In this document: positions 1 to 10,413 of the stretch, one piece after another
How the letters are laid out: the number at the start of each line of letters is the position of its first letter
Numbering within the stretch: the first letter of the stretch is position 1
Assembly (NCBI RefSeq): GCF_002095385.1
Contig: NZ_MIPP01000025.1
Span: 1 to 58,445, forward strand
Reading direction: 5' to 3'
Length of the DNA: 58,445 nt
DNA from: Pantoea eucrina
GTDB taxonomy: Bacteria > Pseudomonadota > Gammaproteobacteria > Enterobacterales > Enterobacteriaceae
Translations under genes and position numbers: made by a program
The notes under the pieces: generated by a model
Seen by the model: the letters and a program-made list of their open reading frames with translations, nothing else
The model's database searches: none
Told to the model about the DNA's origin: nothing

Positions 1-214
1 GCCAGGGGCGCATAAATGCGCCCCCTGTGAAACCGGGTGGCATGTTCCCCTGTAGGGGCGCCATTAATGGCGCCCGGGTTTCGTACGCGTTGTTTGCCAG
101 GGGCGCATAAATGCGCCCCCTGTGAAACCGGGTGGCATGTTCCCCTGTAGGGGCGCCATTAATGGCGCCCGGGTTTCGTGTGCGTTGTTTTCCCGGGGCG
201 CATTAATGCGCCCC
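1..214. repeat. Tandem 95-bp repeat built from two palindromes, plus a third partial unit
   Basis: Two nearly identical 95-bp units lie at 1-95 and 96-190. Each holds two inverted repeats: an AGGGGCGCATAAATGCGCCCC type (4-24 in unit 1) and the perfect 20-bp palindrome GGGCGCCATTAATGGCGCCC (56-75 in unit 1). A third, partial unit ends in the perfect palindrome GGGGCGCATTAATGCGCCCC (195-214). The next bases (reverse strand TCGTAG) carry the stop codon of mdtC. The same elements recur at 18.5-18.7, 31.9-32.0 and 33.75 kb, always between genes, so this is a dispersed REP-like family. No gene is seen in this stretch. Confidence 0.9.
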
Positions 215-3200
215 CTACGAAATTCGGCTGGTTGCTGGCTCTGTGACGGCTTTGCGGCGGCGTAATTTATCCATCAGCAGATAGACCACCGGCGTGGTGT
301 AGAGCGTCAGCAGCTGGCTTACCACCAGGCCGCCAGCGATGGTGATGCCCAGCGGCTGCCGCAGTTCAGCACCGTCGCCGCTGGTCAGCACCAGCGGCAG
401 GGCGCCAAACAGCGCGGCCAGCGTGGTCATCAGAATCGGGCGAAAACGCAGCTGACACGCCTGGAAAATCGCCTCGCGCGGGCTCAGTTGCTGCTGTCGT
501 TCCGCCTCCAGCGCAAAGTCGACCATCATGATGGCGTTCTTTTTCACAATCCCTATCAGCAGCAAAATGCCAATCAGCGCAATCAGGCTGAACGGCGTAT
601 CAAACAGTTTAAGCGCCAGCAGCGCGCCGGTTCCGGCCGACGGCAGCGTCGACAGAATCGTGAGCGGATGCACATAGCTCTCATACAGAATGCCCAGCAC
701 GATATAGACCGCTGCGATGGCTGCCAGCATCAGCCAGAGCTGGCTGGACTGCGACTGCTGAAACACCTGCGCGGTACCGGCAAAGCTGCCGCGCACGCTG
801 GAGGGCACCCCCAGCACCGTCATGGCGCGATCGATCGCCGCGGAGGCCTGCGACAGAGAGACGCCTTCCGGCAAATTAAACGAAATGGTTGTCGCTGCAG
901 AAAGCCCCTCATGGTTGACGGAGAGCGGTGCGTTAGCGGGCTGCCAGTGGGCAAAACCGCTCAGCGGAATCGCTTTGCCGTCGCTGCTGACCACAAACAT
1001 CTGGTCGAGCGCGCTGATATCCTGGGTATAGCGCGGATCCACCTCCATCACCACTTTGTACTGATTCAGCGGCTGATAAATGGTTGAGATCTGACGCTGG
1101 CCAAAGGCGTTGTTCAGCAGATCGTTGGCGGCTGAAACGTCTATGCCGAGGCGCGCCATGCTTTCACGATCGTATGTAATAGCCATTTCGCTGCCTTTAT
1201 CCTGCTGGTCGGAGTTAACGTCAGTGAGCTGCGGCAGGGCAGAGAAGGCCTTACGGATTTTGGGTTCCCACTCACGCAGATCGGCAAGGTTATCCGACAG
1301 CAGGCTGTACTGATAGCTGGCGTTCGACTCCCGTCCGCCGACGCGAATATCCTGTACGGCGTTGAGATAGAGGCTGGCCCCCGGCTCCTTAGCCAGTTTG
1401 GTGCGCAGGCGGGCGATCACCTGCTGGGCGCTTTCGCTGCGCTCAGAGAGAGGCTTCAGCGCCACAAACATCAGGCCGCTGTTGGTGCCGAGGCCGCCGG
1501 TAAAGCCGGTGACATTATCCACCGCCGGATCCATTTTGATGATATTCATAAAATCTTCCAGCTTGCCGCGCATCGCCTGAAACGAGATGCTCTGATCGGC
1601 AGACAGAAAACCGCTCAGGCGACCGGTATCCTGTTCCGGCATAAAGGTTTTGGGTATCGTAATAAACAGCCAGACGGTCATTGCTACCGTGCCGCCCAGC
1701 AGCAGCAGTACCCAGATGGCGTGGCGTAACACCCAGCGCAGCGAGCGGGCATAGCCATCCTGCGTCCGCTGCAGCAGCCGGCTGAACAGCCCGGGCGCGG
1801 CAGGCTGTGCCGGTTGCGGCTTCAGCAGATACGCGCACATCATCGGCGTCAGCGTGACGGAGATAAACAGCGAGATCAGAATCGCCACCGACAGCGTAAT
1901 GGCAAATTCCGAAAAGAAGCGTCCGATAATGCCGCCAATCATCAGCAGCGGCAGAAACACCGCAATCAGCGACAGGCTCATCGACAGCACGGTAAAGCCC
2001 ACTTCGCGGACGCCGGTCAGCGCCGCCTGCAGCGGCTTCATGCCAGCCTCAACGTGGCGGGCGATATTCTCCAGCACCACAATCGCATCATCCACCACAA
2101 ACCCGGTGGCGATGGTTAGCGCCATCAGCGACAGGTTGTTAAGACTGAAGCCGCACAGATACATGGCAGCAAAGGTGCCAATCAGTGAGACCGGCACCGC
2201 CGCAGCAGGAATGAGCGTGGCCCGGCCGTCGCGCAGGAACAGAAACACCACCAGAATCACCAGCACCACGGCAATCACCAGCGACTGCTCGACTTCATGC
2301 AGCGAAGCGCGGATAGTCGGTGAGCGATCCTGGGCAATCTGCAGATCGATCGCCGCCGGAATGAAATCGTGCAGCACCGGCAGCTCAGCGCGAATGCGAT
2401 CCACGGTATCGATAATATTGGCGTCCGGCGACTTACGGATCACCAGCAGCACCGCCGGCTTGCCGTTGGTCATCCCGGCGTTACGCACATCCTGCACCGA
2501 ATCCTGCACGCTGGCGACATCGCTAAGGCGGACCGCCGCACCGTTGTTATAGTGCACCACCAGTGGCTGATAGGCGCTGGCGCTCTGCAGTTCATCATTG
2601 GTACGCAGCTGCCAGCGCTGCTGGCGATCGTCGATTGCGCCCTGCGGTCGCCGCTGGTTAGCGTTGCTGATGGCGCTGCGTACCGCATCCAGCGACACGC
2701 CCTGATTAAACAGCGCCTGCGGATTGAGATCGACGCGCACGGCGGGCAGCGAACTGCCGCCTACCGTGACGTCGCCGACGCCCTCAATCTGCGACAGTTT
2801 TTGCGCCAGCTGCGTCGAAGCGTAATCATAGAGCTGACCCGGATTATAGTCGTCCGAGGTCACCGTCAGGATCATAATCGGCGCATCCGAGGGGTTCGCT
2901 TTTCGATAAGAAGGCCGGCTCGGCATGCCCGACGGCAGCAGGCTCTGCGCCGCATTAATCGCGGCCTGCACATCGCGCGCGGCACCGTTAATATCGCGGT
3001 CAAAATCAAACACCAGAATGATGCGCGTGCTGCCCAGTGAGTTCGTCGAGGTCATTTCACTGACGCCGGCAATGCGCCCCAGCGAGCGCTCCAGCGGCGT
3101 GGCCACCGAGGCGGCCATGGTTTCCGGTGAGGCACCCGGCAGCGAGGCCGAAATCATAATCACCGGAAAATCGAGCTGCGGTAGCGGGGCGACCGGCAGC

Positions 3201-3292
3201 AGACGAAAACCAAGCATCCCCGCCAGCGCAATCGCCAGCGTCAGCAGGATGGTGGCGACCGGGCGGTGAATGAAGAGGGCAAAAAACTTCAC
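215..3292 (-). CDS. mdtC: MdtC, RND multidrug efflux pump subunit
   Basis: Inner-membrane RND transporter that works with MdtB and the adaptor MdtA to export drugs and bile salts through TolC. The 1025 residues equal the usual MdtC length. Visible features are the N-terminal membrane helix, two large periplasmic porter domains, and the RND motifs around [17 protein letters not shown] in the first membrane half and [19 protein letters not shown] in the second. The start is GTG (CAC at 3290-3292), and GTGA overlaps the mdtB stop, so the two are translationally coupled. The extreme C-terminus (SRIS) runs into the palindromic repeat, which supplies the TAG stop. No frameshift was found in this gene. 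Confidence 0.96.
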   Translation of the reverse strand: MKFFALFIHRPVATILLTLAIALAGMLGFRLLPVAPLPQLDFPVIMISASLPGASPETMAASVATPLERSLGRIAGVSEMTSTNSLGSTRIILVFDFDRDINGAARDVQAAINAAQSLLPSGMPSRPSYRKANPSDAPIMILTVTSDDYNPGQLYDYASTQLAQKLSQIEGVGDVTVGGSSLPAVRVDLNPQALFNQGVSLDAVRSAISNANQRRPQGAIDDRQQRWQLRTNDELQSASAYQPLVVHYNNGAAVRLSDVASVQDSVQDVRNAGMTNGKPAVLLVIRKSPDANIIDTVDRIRAELPVLHDFIPAAIDLQIAQDRSPTIRASLHEVEQSLVIAVVLVILVVFLFLRDGRATLIPAAAVPVSLIGTFAAMYLCGFSLNNLSLMALTIATGFVVDDAIVVLENIARHVEAGMKPLQAALTGVREVGFTVLSMSLSLIAVFLPLLMIGGIIGRFFSEFAITLSVAILISLFISVTLTPMMCAYLLKPQPAQPAAPGLFSRLLQRTQDGYARSLRWVLRHAIWVLLLLGGTVAMTVWLFITIPKTFMPEQDTGRLSGFLSADQSISFQAMRGKLEDFMNIIKMDPAVDNVTGFTGGLGTNSGLMFVALKPLSERSESAQQVIARLRTKLAKEPGASLYLNAVQDIRVGGRESNASYQYSLLSDNLADLREWEPKIRKAFSALPQLTDVNSDQQDKGSEMAITYDRESMARLGIDVSAANDLLNNAFGQRQISTIYQPLNQYKVVMEVDPRYTQDISALDQMFVVSSDGKAIPLSGFAHWQPANAPLSVNHEGLSAATTISFNLPEGVSLSQASAAIDRAMTVLGVPSSVRGSFAGTAQVFQQSQSSQLWLMLAAIAAVYIVLGILYESYVHPLTILSTLPSAGTGALLALKLFDTPFSLIALIGILLLIGIVKKNAIMMVDFALEAERQQQLSPREAIFQACQLRFRPILMTTLAALFGALPLVLTSGDGAELRQPLGITIAGGLVVSQLLTLYTTPVVYLLMDKLRRRKAVTEPATSRIS

Positions 3293-6200
3293 GACTGCGC
3301 CTCCGGACGACCGAAGCGCCTGCGGGTAGCGTGCGCCAGGCGATCAAACAGCAGATAGATGACCGGCGTGGTAAACAGCGTCAGGATCTGGCTGAGGATC
3401 AGGCCGCCCACCATGCGATGCCGAGCGGATGGCGCAGCTCAGCGCCGACGCCGGTGCTGAGCATCAGCGGCAGCGCGCCCAGCAGCGCCGCCAGCGTGGT
3501 CATCAGGATCGGGCGAAAGCGCAGCAGGCAGGCCTGATAGATAGCGTCACGCGGCGCCATGCCCTGTTCACGCTCCGCCGCCAGCGTAAAGTCAATCATC
3601 ATAATGGCGTTTTTCTTCACAATACCGATCAGCAGAATGATGCCGATAATGGCGATGATATCGAGCTCGTTGCCGCTCAGCATCAGCGCCAGCAGCGCGC
3701 CGACGCCCGCGGTGGGCAGGGTAGAGAGAATGGTAATCGGATGAATAAAACTCTCATACAGCACGCCAAGAACGATATACATTGCGACCACGGCCGCCAC
3801 AATCAGCCAGACGGTGCTGCTCAGCGCGGCTTCAAACGCCAGCGTACTGCCCTGGAACTGCGTGACGATATCCGCCGGCATACCCAGCGCCCCTTCTGCG
3901 GCGGTAATGGCCTGCAGCGCTTCCTCAAGTGAATAGCCATTGGCCACGTCAAAAGAGAAGGTTGCGGACGGGAACTGATCGAGATGATTAATACTGAGAG
4001 CGGTATGCCGCTCCTCTGTGCTGGCGATAGCGCTGAGCGGTACGCTGCCGCCGTCGCTGCTTTTAAGCCGGATCCCCTCCAGGCTCGCCAGTCCCGGCGT
4101 CTGCGCATTATGCTGCTCCAGCACCACGCGATACTGGTTTGCCTGCGTGTAAATCGTTGAGATCAGCCGCTGACCAAACGCGTTATACAGCGCATTATCG
4201 ACGTCAGCCATGGTGATCCCGAGCCGGCTGGCGCTGTCGCGGTCGACGCGCACATACGCTTCCAGCCCCTGATCCTGCCAGTCGCTGCTGACGTTGCGCA
4301 GCTGCGGTGCCTTTTCCAGCTGGCCGATCAGCGCCGGGACCCAGCTGCTCAGGGCGTCAAGCGAGCCAGACTGCAGCGTAAACTGATAGGGGGTACGGCT
4401 GCTCTGCGTCTCAATGGTGAGATCCTGCACCGGCTGCAGCCAGAGCGAGACGCCCGGGATCTGCGCCACCGCCTGCTGCAGCCGCGCCTGCACCACCGGA
4501 ATGCGGTCGTCGCGCTCATCCAGCGGCTTGAGGTTGATCTGCAGCCGGGCGCTGTTAAGCGCAGGGTTGGTGCCATCCACCCCGACAAAAGAGGTCAGGC
4601 TTTCAACCGCCGGATCCTTCATCACCACGGAGGCGACATCGCGCGTGCGCTGCGCCATGCTGGCGTAAGAGACCGACTGCGGCGCCTGCAGGGTGCCCTG
4701 AATAATGCCGTTATCCTGCTGCGGAAAGAAGCCTTTCGGGATCATAACCCACAGCAGCACCGTCATCAGCAGCGTGCCGAGCGCCACGCTGAGCGTCAGC
4801 CACGGATGCTGCAGCACGCGCGTCAGTCCACGCCCGTAACCGGCAATGACCCGCTCAAACAGCGCCTCGCTGGCGCGTGAGAAGCGGTTCTGCCGGCGCA
4901 GCGACTCCGCGCTCAGCATGCGCGCGCACATCATCGGCGTCAGCGTCAGCGACACCACGGCTGAGATCAGAATGGCGATAGCAGCGTGACGGCGAACTCG
5001 CGAAACAGCCGGCCAATCACATCGCCCATAAACAGCAGCGGGATCAGCACCGCAATCAGCGAAAAGGTGAGCGAGATAATGGTAAAACCGATCTCTCCCG
5101 CCCCTTTCAGCGCGGCGGTGAGCGGCTTCTCGCCTTTCTCGATATAGCGTGAAATATTCTCGATCACCACAATGGCGTCATCCACCACAAAGCCGGTAGC
5201 GATAGTCAGCGCCATCAGCGTGAGGTTGTTGATCGAGAAGCCCATAAAATAGATGGCGGCAAACGTACCAATCAGCGAAAGCGGTACCGCCACGGCAGGA
5301 ATGATCGTAGCCGGTACGTTGCGCAGAAACAGGTAGATGATCATGACCACGAGCGCCATGGCCAGCATCAGCTCATGCTGCGTATCAGATACCGAGGCGC
5401 GAATATTGGTCGTGCGATCGGTCAGCAGTTTCATGTCGACCGATTTGGGCAGCGTGGCGGTAAGCGATGGCAGCAGCGCCCGGATATTATCAGCGGTGTC
5501 GATAATATTGGCGCCGGGCTGACGCTGGACGTTCAGCACAATCGCCTGCTGGCGGTTAGCCCGGGCGCCCAGCCAGCTGTTCTCTGCGCCCGATTCAATG
5601 GTCGCAACGTCGCCCAGTCGTACCGGCGCGCCGTTGCTGTAGCTGATAATCAGGCGACGGTAATCCTCAGCCGATGTCATCTGATCGTTTGCTGACAGCG
5701 TGATAGAGCGCGCCGGACCATCAAGGCTGCCTTTCGCTGAGTTGACGTTGGCGTTGCTGATAGCCGTGCGCACATCTTCGCTGGTCAGTCCTAACGCTGC
5801 CAGCGCCTGCGCATTCATTTTGACCCGCACCGCCGGACGCTGTCCACCGGAAAGGGTAACCAGGCCTACGCCGGAGACCTGCGCAATCTTCTGCGCCACG
5901 CGCGTTTCCACCATATCCTGCACCTGCGTCAGCGGCAGGCTGGTCGTGGTGACCGCCAGCGTCATGATAGGCGGATCGGCCGGGTTGACTTTGCTGTAGG
6001 CGGGCGGATTGGGCAGATCGCCAGGCAGCAGGTTAGTGGCGGAGTTAATCGCCGCCTGAACCTCCTGCTCCGCCACATCCAGCGCCAGCGACAGCTGAAA
6101 CTGCAGCGTGATCACCGAGGCGCCGCCGGAACTTTGCGACGCCATCTGTTTTAGCCCGGACATCTGGCCAAACTGGCGTTCCAGCGGTGCGGTAATCGAC

Positions 6201-6409
6201 GAGGTGACCACATCCGGACTGGCTCCGGGATAGAGCGTGACAACCTGAATAGTGGGGTAGTCCACTTCCGGCAGGGCGGAGACCGGCAGAAAGCGGTAGC
6301 CAAGCAGGCCAGCCAGCAGAATCGCAATCATCAGCAGCGTGGTGGCGACCGGGCGTAAAATGAACTGACGTGACGGACCGCCGCCAGCGTCAGGAGGCAG
6401 CACCTGCAT
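3289..6409 (-). pseudogene. mdtB: MdtB, RND multidrug efflux subunit, disrupted by two frameshifts
   Basis: Partner RND subunit of MdtC. Strong similarity to MdtB runs the whole length (about 1040 residues expected) but in three pieces. Codons from 6409 (start [10 protein letters not shown]) read well to EFAVTL, where one base appears missing near 4982; the frame then changes and reads from [15 protein letters not shown] to [10 protein letters not shown] second missing base near 3414 ends this frame at WWAA. The correct C-terminus ([18 protein letters not shown] onward) is intact in the next frame and stops at 3289, overlapping mdtC. RND motifs such as [16 protein letters not shown] are present. 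Either the gene is inactivated or the sequence has two single-base errors; selection otherwise looks intact. The start overlaps the mdtA stop by one base. Confidence 0.9.
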
Positions 6410-7614
6410 TATTGACGCTCTCCCCGGGCTGGCTGCGCGGCACGCGTGGTCTCTGTTGCCGTACTCTGTGGCGCCACGACGTCAACCGTTGCGCCGTCAG
6501 TGAGGCGATCGATGCCGTCGGTGATGACCCGCTCGCCCGCTTCCAGTCCGGCACTGATCACCACTTTCTGGCTATCCTGCAGGCCGGCGGTAACGCGTTT
6601 CTTGCTGACCTTGTTTTCGCTGTTAACTACCCAGACAAAGTGGCCCTCATTGCTCATCTGCAGCGCGGCGGCCGGAATAGTCACGGCGTTCTGCAGCGTA
6701 TCCGCTTTCAGACGTGCGTTAACAAACTGGTTGGGAAACAGGGTGTCATCTTCATTGCTGAAGCGTGCTTTCAGCTTAATGGTGCCGGTAGTGGTGTCGA
6801 TCTGGTTGTCCAGGCTCAGCAGCGTGCCCTGCGTCAGCAGCGTGGTGTTGCTGCGATCCCAGGCCTCCACCACCAGCGGCTGACCGCTTTTCTGCGCTTT
6901 CAGGATCTGGCTGATATAGCTCTCAGCCACGCTGAATACCACATCAATCGGATGCGTCTGGGTGATCACGACCAGGCCATCGGTGTCGCCGGTGGTAATG
7001 TAGTTGCCGATGTCAACCTTGCGTAACCCGATACGTCCGGCAATCGGCGCGGTGATGCGGCTGTAGGTCAGATTCAGCTGCGCGCTCGCGACGTTGCCCT
7101 CATCCGCTTTAATGGTGCCCAGCGTTTCGCTCACCAGCGCGCGCTGGGTGTCGAGATCCTGCTGCGATACCAGGGACGTTTTCGACAGCTTCTCATAGCG
7201 GCTGAGATCGCGGCGGGCATTCGCCAGCGTGGCCTGATCCCGGGCCAGCTGGCCCTGCGCCTGCGTGAGAGCAACCTGATACGGGCGCGGATCGATCTCA
7301 GCCAGCAGCGTGCCGGCAGCCACCTGCTCGCCTTCTGTAAAGTGCAGCGCCATCAGCTGCCCCTCAACACGGCTGCGCACCGTAACCGTATTAGCAGCGG
7401 TGACGGTGCCGAGGCCGTTCAGATAGTAGGGCACGCTTTGCAGTTCAGCCGTTGCCGCCTGTACCGGCGCGGCTGGCCGGTTTGCTCCACCGCGCTTCTC
7501 TTTAGCCTGCGCCGGCTGTGCTGGCGTGGCGCGCGAGTGCCAGGCGTAATAACCGCCAGCCGCTACCGCCAGCGCGATAAGAATTAACAGACCTGTTTTG
7601 GTTCGACTCTTCAT
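6409..7614 (-). CDS. mdtA: MdtA, periplasmic adaptor of the MdtABC efflux pump
   Basis: Membrane fusion protein that links the MdtB/MdtC inner-membrane pump to TolC. The chosen start (MKSRTKTG, 7614) gives 401 residues. It places an N-terminal membrane anchor (about residues 8-25) first, then an Ala/Pro-rich linker, the lipoyl half-motif ([12 protein letters not shown]), an alpha-helical hairpin with coiled-coil character (about residues 110-170), the second lipoyl half and the beta-barrel region ([10 protein letters not shown]). An in-frame upstream extension to 7875 has no similarity and is rejected. It is first gene of the mdtABC operon, divergent from the aldo/keto reductase across 245 bp. 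In E. coli this operon answers to BaeR; no clear BaeR box was found here. Confidence 0.95.
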   Translation of the reverse strand: MKSRTKTGLLILIALAVAAGGYYAWHSRATPAQPAQAKEKRGGANRPAAPVQAATAELQSVPYYLNGLGTVTAANTVTVRSRVEGQLMALHFTEGEQVAAGTLLAEIDPRPYQVALTQAQGQLARDQATLANARRDLSRYEKLSKTSLVSQQDLDTQRALVSETLGTIKADEGNVASAQLNLTYSRITAPIAGRIGLRKVDIGNYITTGDTDGLVVITQTHPIDVVFSVAESYISQILKAQKSGQPLVVEAWDRSNTTLLTQGTLLSLDNQIDTTTGTIKLKARFSNEDDTLFPNQFVNARLKADTLQNAVTIPAAALQMSNEGHFVWVVNSENKVSKKRVTAGLQDSQKVVISAGLEAGERVITDGIDRLTDGATVDVVAPQSTATETTRAAQPARGERQ

Positions 7615-7859
7615 TACTCTGCGTGCTCTCCAGCCATGTCGCTTTCCTGATACGCCTGCCCGACATCCGGACAGCGCAAACGAAAATAAGTGTAGCCGCC
7701 TGCGCCGGGCGAAAATTGAAGGAATTAAGAATATCTGCTCAGCGCGGCGTAAAGGATTTCCCGGTTCTGACACTATTCTGGCATGAATAGACCCCGGTGC
7801 GACTTTTTCATTTGCTACGCTTAAAGACAAACCTATCTCGTTTAACCAGGGAGAGCGCA

Positions 7860-8822
7860 ATGAAACAACCTGCAACCCGTCAGCTGGGCGACAGCGGTAT
7901 TACCGTTCCGCGCCTGACTTTTGGTGGTAACGTTTTTGGCTGGACAGTCGATGAGAAGACCTCCTTTTCACTGCTGGATGCGCTGGTCGAAAATGGCCTG
8001 TTTTTTATCGATACCGCGGATGTCTATTCCCGCTGGGTGCCGGGCAATCAGGGAGGTGAATCGGAAGCGATCATCGGCAAATGGTTAAAGCAGAGCGGCA
8101 AACGCGATCGCATCGTGCTGGCGACTAAAGTCGGCATGGAGCTGTCGCCGGAAAAAACCGGGCTGAAGCCTGCGTATATCCGCCAGGCGATAGAGGATTC
8201 CCTGCGCCGGCTGCAGACAGACGTGATCGATCTCTATCAGGCGCATCGCGATGATGAGCAGACGCCGCTGGCAGATACCCTGAAAGCGTTTGATTCCCTG
8301 ATCAAAGAGGGCAAGGTACGCGCTATCGGCGCCTCAAACTACTCCGCAGCGCGTCTGCAGGAGGCGCTGGATGTCAGCAGCAAAGAGGGGCTGGCGCGCT
8401 ATGAAACGCTGCAGCCGGAATATAACCTTTACGATCGCGAAGGGTATGAGAACGGCCTGGAGCAGGTGGCGGTGAAAAACGGTCTTGGCGTGATCAACTA
8501 CTACTCGCTGGCGAGCGGCTTTCTCAGCGGCAAATATAAAAAGCCGCAGGATGCGGGCAAAAGCCCGCGCGGTCAGGCGATAGTGGAAAAATATCTCAAT
8601 GAGCGCGGCAGCCGCATTATTGAGGCGCTGGAGGATATCGCTGCCTCGCACGATGCGTCAGCCACGCAGGTGGCGCTGGCGTGGCAGATTGCGCGTCCCA
8701 GCATTACCGCGCCGATTGTCAGCGCAACATCGCTGGCGCAGCTGGATGAGCTGGTAAAAGCCACCCAGCTGGAGCTGAGCAAACAGGAAATTGAGGAGCT
8801 GGCGCGCGCCAGCCACCTCTGA
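7860..8822 (+). CDS. Aldo/keto reductase family oxidoreductase
   Basis: NADPH-dependent TIM-barrel reductase of aldehydes or ketones, 320 residues, cytosolic. The catalytic tetrad is complete: D51 and Y56 in DTADVY, K90 in ATKVG and H129 in QAHRDD. The NADP-binding C-terminal region is present ([10 protein letters not shown], then [18 protein letters not shown]). The start is ATG at 7860, preceded by GGAGAG at good spacing; an in-frame extension to 7797 lacks support. It is divergent from mdtA and followed by a GC-rich hairpin. The physiological substrate cannot be read from the sequence. The E. coli mdt-yegD interval does not have this gene, so it is a lineage-specific insertion there. Confidence 0.9.
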   Translation: MKQPATRQLGDSGITVPRLTFGGNVFGWTVDEKTSFSLLDALVENGLFFIDTADVYSRWVPGNQGGESEAIIGKWLKQSGKRDRIVLATKVGMELSPEKTGLKPAYIRQAIEDSLRRLQTDVIDLYQAHRDDEQTPLADTLKAFDSLIKEGKVRAIGASNYSAARLQEALDVSSKEGLARYETLQPEYNLYDREGYENGLEQVAVKNGLGVINYYSLASGFLSGKYKKPQDAGKSPRGQAIVEKYLNERGSRIIEALEDIAASHDASATQVALAWQIARPSITAPIVSATSLAQLDELVKATQLELSKQEIEELARASHL

Positions 8823-8829
8823 TCCCGCC

Positions 8830-8849
8830 CGGGGTGCTGCGGCACCCCG
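8830..8849 (+). terminator. Terminator-like hairpin after the aldo/keto reductase
   Basis: CGGGGTGC pairs with GCACCCCG across a 4-base loop, starting 8 bases after the stop codon. Only a weak TA-rich tail follows, so efficiency is uncertain. Confidence 0.55.
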
Positions 8850-9035
8850 TATATTGATACAGAGCAATCAATAGTCACTGTCACACTTTAAATGTTTAAA
8901 TCTTAGATCTTCATCACAAATGCGCTAATCCACTGACTGAGCAGGCGTAAATCCACACGAAATTGCAAAACCCTGCTGCTGCCTGGCACTATCCTCTGCG
9001 CGGTTTTCCTTATAACTTTGCAGAAGATAACAACG

Positions 9036-10370
9036 ATGAAAACAATTTTTGCTTTGCACCCGCTGCCGCAGCTGGCTGCGGGCACGCTGATGCTGGCTAT
9101 GTTCAGCTCTGCCGCCGTCGCGGCAGATGCGTTCAGCTACGATTCGCCCTGGATGCTGGGCGACTGGAACGGTAGCCGCACGCAGCTGGAGAGTGCCGGC
9201 GTGAAGTTTGACGTAAATTACACCATGGAGAGCGCCGCTAATCTCGGCGGCGGAGCGGACAGCCACACCTCAATGCGCTACAGCGATCAGTGGGCGTTTG
9301 GCGCGAATTTCGATCTGCAAAAGCTGCTCGACTGGCAGGATGCGCAGTTCCAGGTCACCGTCACTAATCGCGACGGGCGCAACATCTCCGATCAGGTAGC
9401 CGATCGCCGCACCGGCATGCTCTCCTCCGTGCAGGAGGTCTATGGCCGCGGCCAGACGTGGCGTCTGACACAGTTCTGGCTGAGCAAGGGGCTGTTTGAC
9501 AACCGGGTTAATCTCAAGGCCGGACGGGTCACCGTGGGTGAAGATTTTGACAGCCTCGACAGCAGGTTTCAGAACCTTGCCTTTGGCAGCGGTCAGGCAG
9601 GCAACTGGCGCGGCGACCGCTGGTTTAACTGGCCGGTTTCACAGTGGGGCGGACGCCTGAAAGCGAATATCACGCCCGAACTCTTCTTCCAGGTCGGCTT
9701 TTACAACCAGAATCGCGCCAACTACGATCGCGGCGACGGTTTCCGCCTGGATACCCGTCATTCAGAAGGCAATCTGGTGCCGGTCGAGCTGGGCTGGAAA
9801 CCGACCCTGGGCGCAGCGGGGCTGCCGGGCAACTATCGACTCGGCTATTACTACTCATCCGTAAACGGGGATAATTACGGCAGCTGGCGGGATGGGGGCT
9901 ATCAGCGTCAGGATCACGCTTATGGCGGCTACCTGCTGCTGCAGCAGCAGCTGACCGCGCAGGGCGGAGACGCCAGCCGCGGACTGGGGGTAACGGTGCA
10001 GGCGGTCATGAACGATCGTAAGACGTCGAAAACCGATAATTATCAGTCCATCAGTTTTACCTGGAAGGGGCCGCTTGATGCGCGTCCGCAGGATGAAATC
10101 GGTATTGGTGCCGCGCGTATTCACGTTAACAGCGCCTACAGCCGCGCCCTGCGCCAGCAGAACGCAGCCAGTGGTGAAACGCGCTTTGACAGCCCGGCTT
10201 ATCTGCCGCTGCAGGCGGGATCGGAATACAACTATGAGATTTATTACAATGCGCAGCTGGCGAAGTGGCTGCAGCTGCGGCCTAACCTGCAGTATGTCGT
10301 GGCGCCGGGCGCGGTCGGAGAGGTGAAAGATGCCTTTGTCGGCGGCATCTCAGCCAATATCAACTTCTGA
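9036..10370 (+). CDS. OprB-family carbohydrate porin
   Basis: Outer-membrane beta-barrel porin, 444 residues. The start at 9036 gives a classical signal peptide (MKTIFAL... SSAAVA, cleavage near residue 29), and the mature part opens with the OprB-type sequence SPWMLGDWNGSRTQLESAG. Alternating amphipathic strands and a C-terminal beta-signal ending ISANINF support a barrel. The OprB family mediates diffusion of glucose and other sugars in Pseudomonas; the substrate here is an inference from family only. Upstream of the gene a TTAGA-N6-TCACA element resembles half of a CRP site, which is weak evidence. It is monocistronic and convergent with yegD across a strong hairpin. Confidence 0.88.
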   Translation: MKTIFALHPLPQLAAGTLMLAMFSSAAVAADAFSYDSPWMLGDWNGSRTQLESAGVKFDVNYTMESAANLGGGADSHTSMRYSDQWAFGANFDLQKLLDWQDAQFQVTVTNRDGRNISDQVADRRTGMLSSVQEVYGRGQTWRLTQFWLSKGLFDNRVNLKAGRVTVGEDFDSLDSRFQNLAFGSGQAGNWRGDRWFNWPVSQWGGRLKANITPELFFQVGFYNQNRANYDRGDGFRLDTRHSEGNLVPVELGWKPTLGAAGLPGNYRLGYYYSSVNGDNYGSWRDGGYQRQDHAYGGYLLLQQQLTAQGGDASRGLGVTVQAVMNDRKTSKTDNYQSISFTWKGPLDARPQDEIGIGAARIHVNSAYSRALRQQNAASGETRFDSPAYLPLQAGSEYNYEIYYNAQLAKWLQLRPNLQYVVAPGAVGEVKDAFVGGISANINF

Positions 10371-10379
10371 CGGGCAGGG

Positions 10380-10402
10380 AGGAGGCGCAGGCTGCGCCTC
10401 CT
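10380..10402. terminator. Bidirectional terminator-like hairpin between porin and yegD
   Basis: A perfect 11-bp stem, AGGAGGCGCAG/CTGCGCCTCCT with a 1-base centre, sits between two convergent genes. There is no T-run on either side, so it may act as a transcript-end stabiliser rather than a classical terminator. Confidence 0.55.
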
Positions 10403-10413
10403 GTTACGATCCG

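Noticed and set aside
1..190. Possible CRISPR array
   Set aside because: The repeats are palindromic, only two units exist, and the intervening sequences are identical between units rather than unique spacers.
3399..4958. Separate 519-residue RND protein gene
   Set aside because: The sequence is the central part of MdtB in a shifted frame, with no ribosome binding site at its apparent start.
7615..7859. BaeR box upstream of mdtA
   Set aside because: Looked for the TTTTTCTCCAT-N-ATTGGC pattern; no convincing match was found.
8895..8925. CRP site upstream of the porin
   Set aside because: One half (TCACA) is perfect but the other matches only three of five; too weak to list as a feature.
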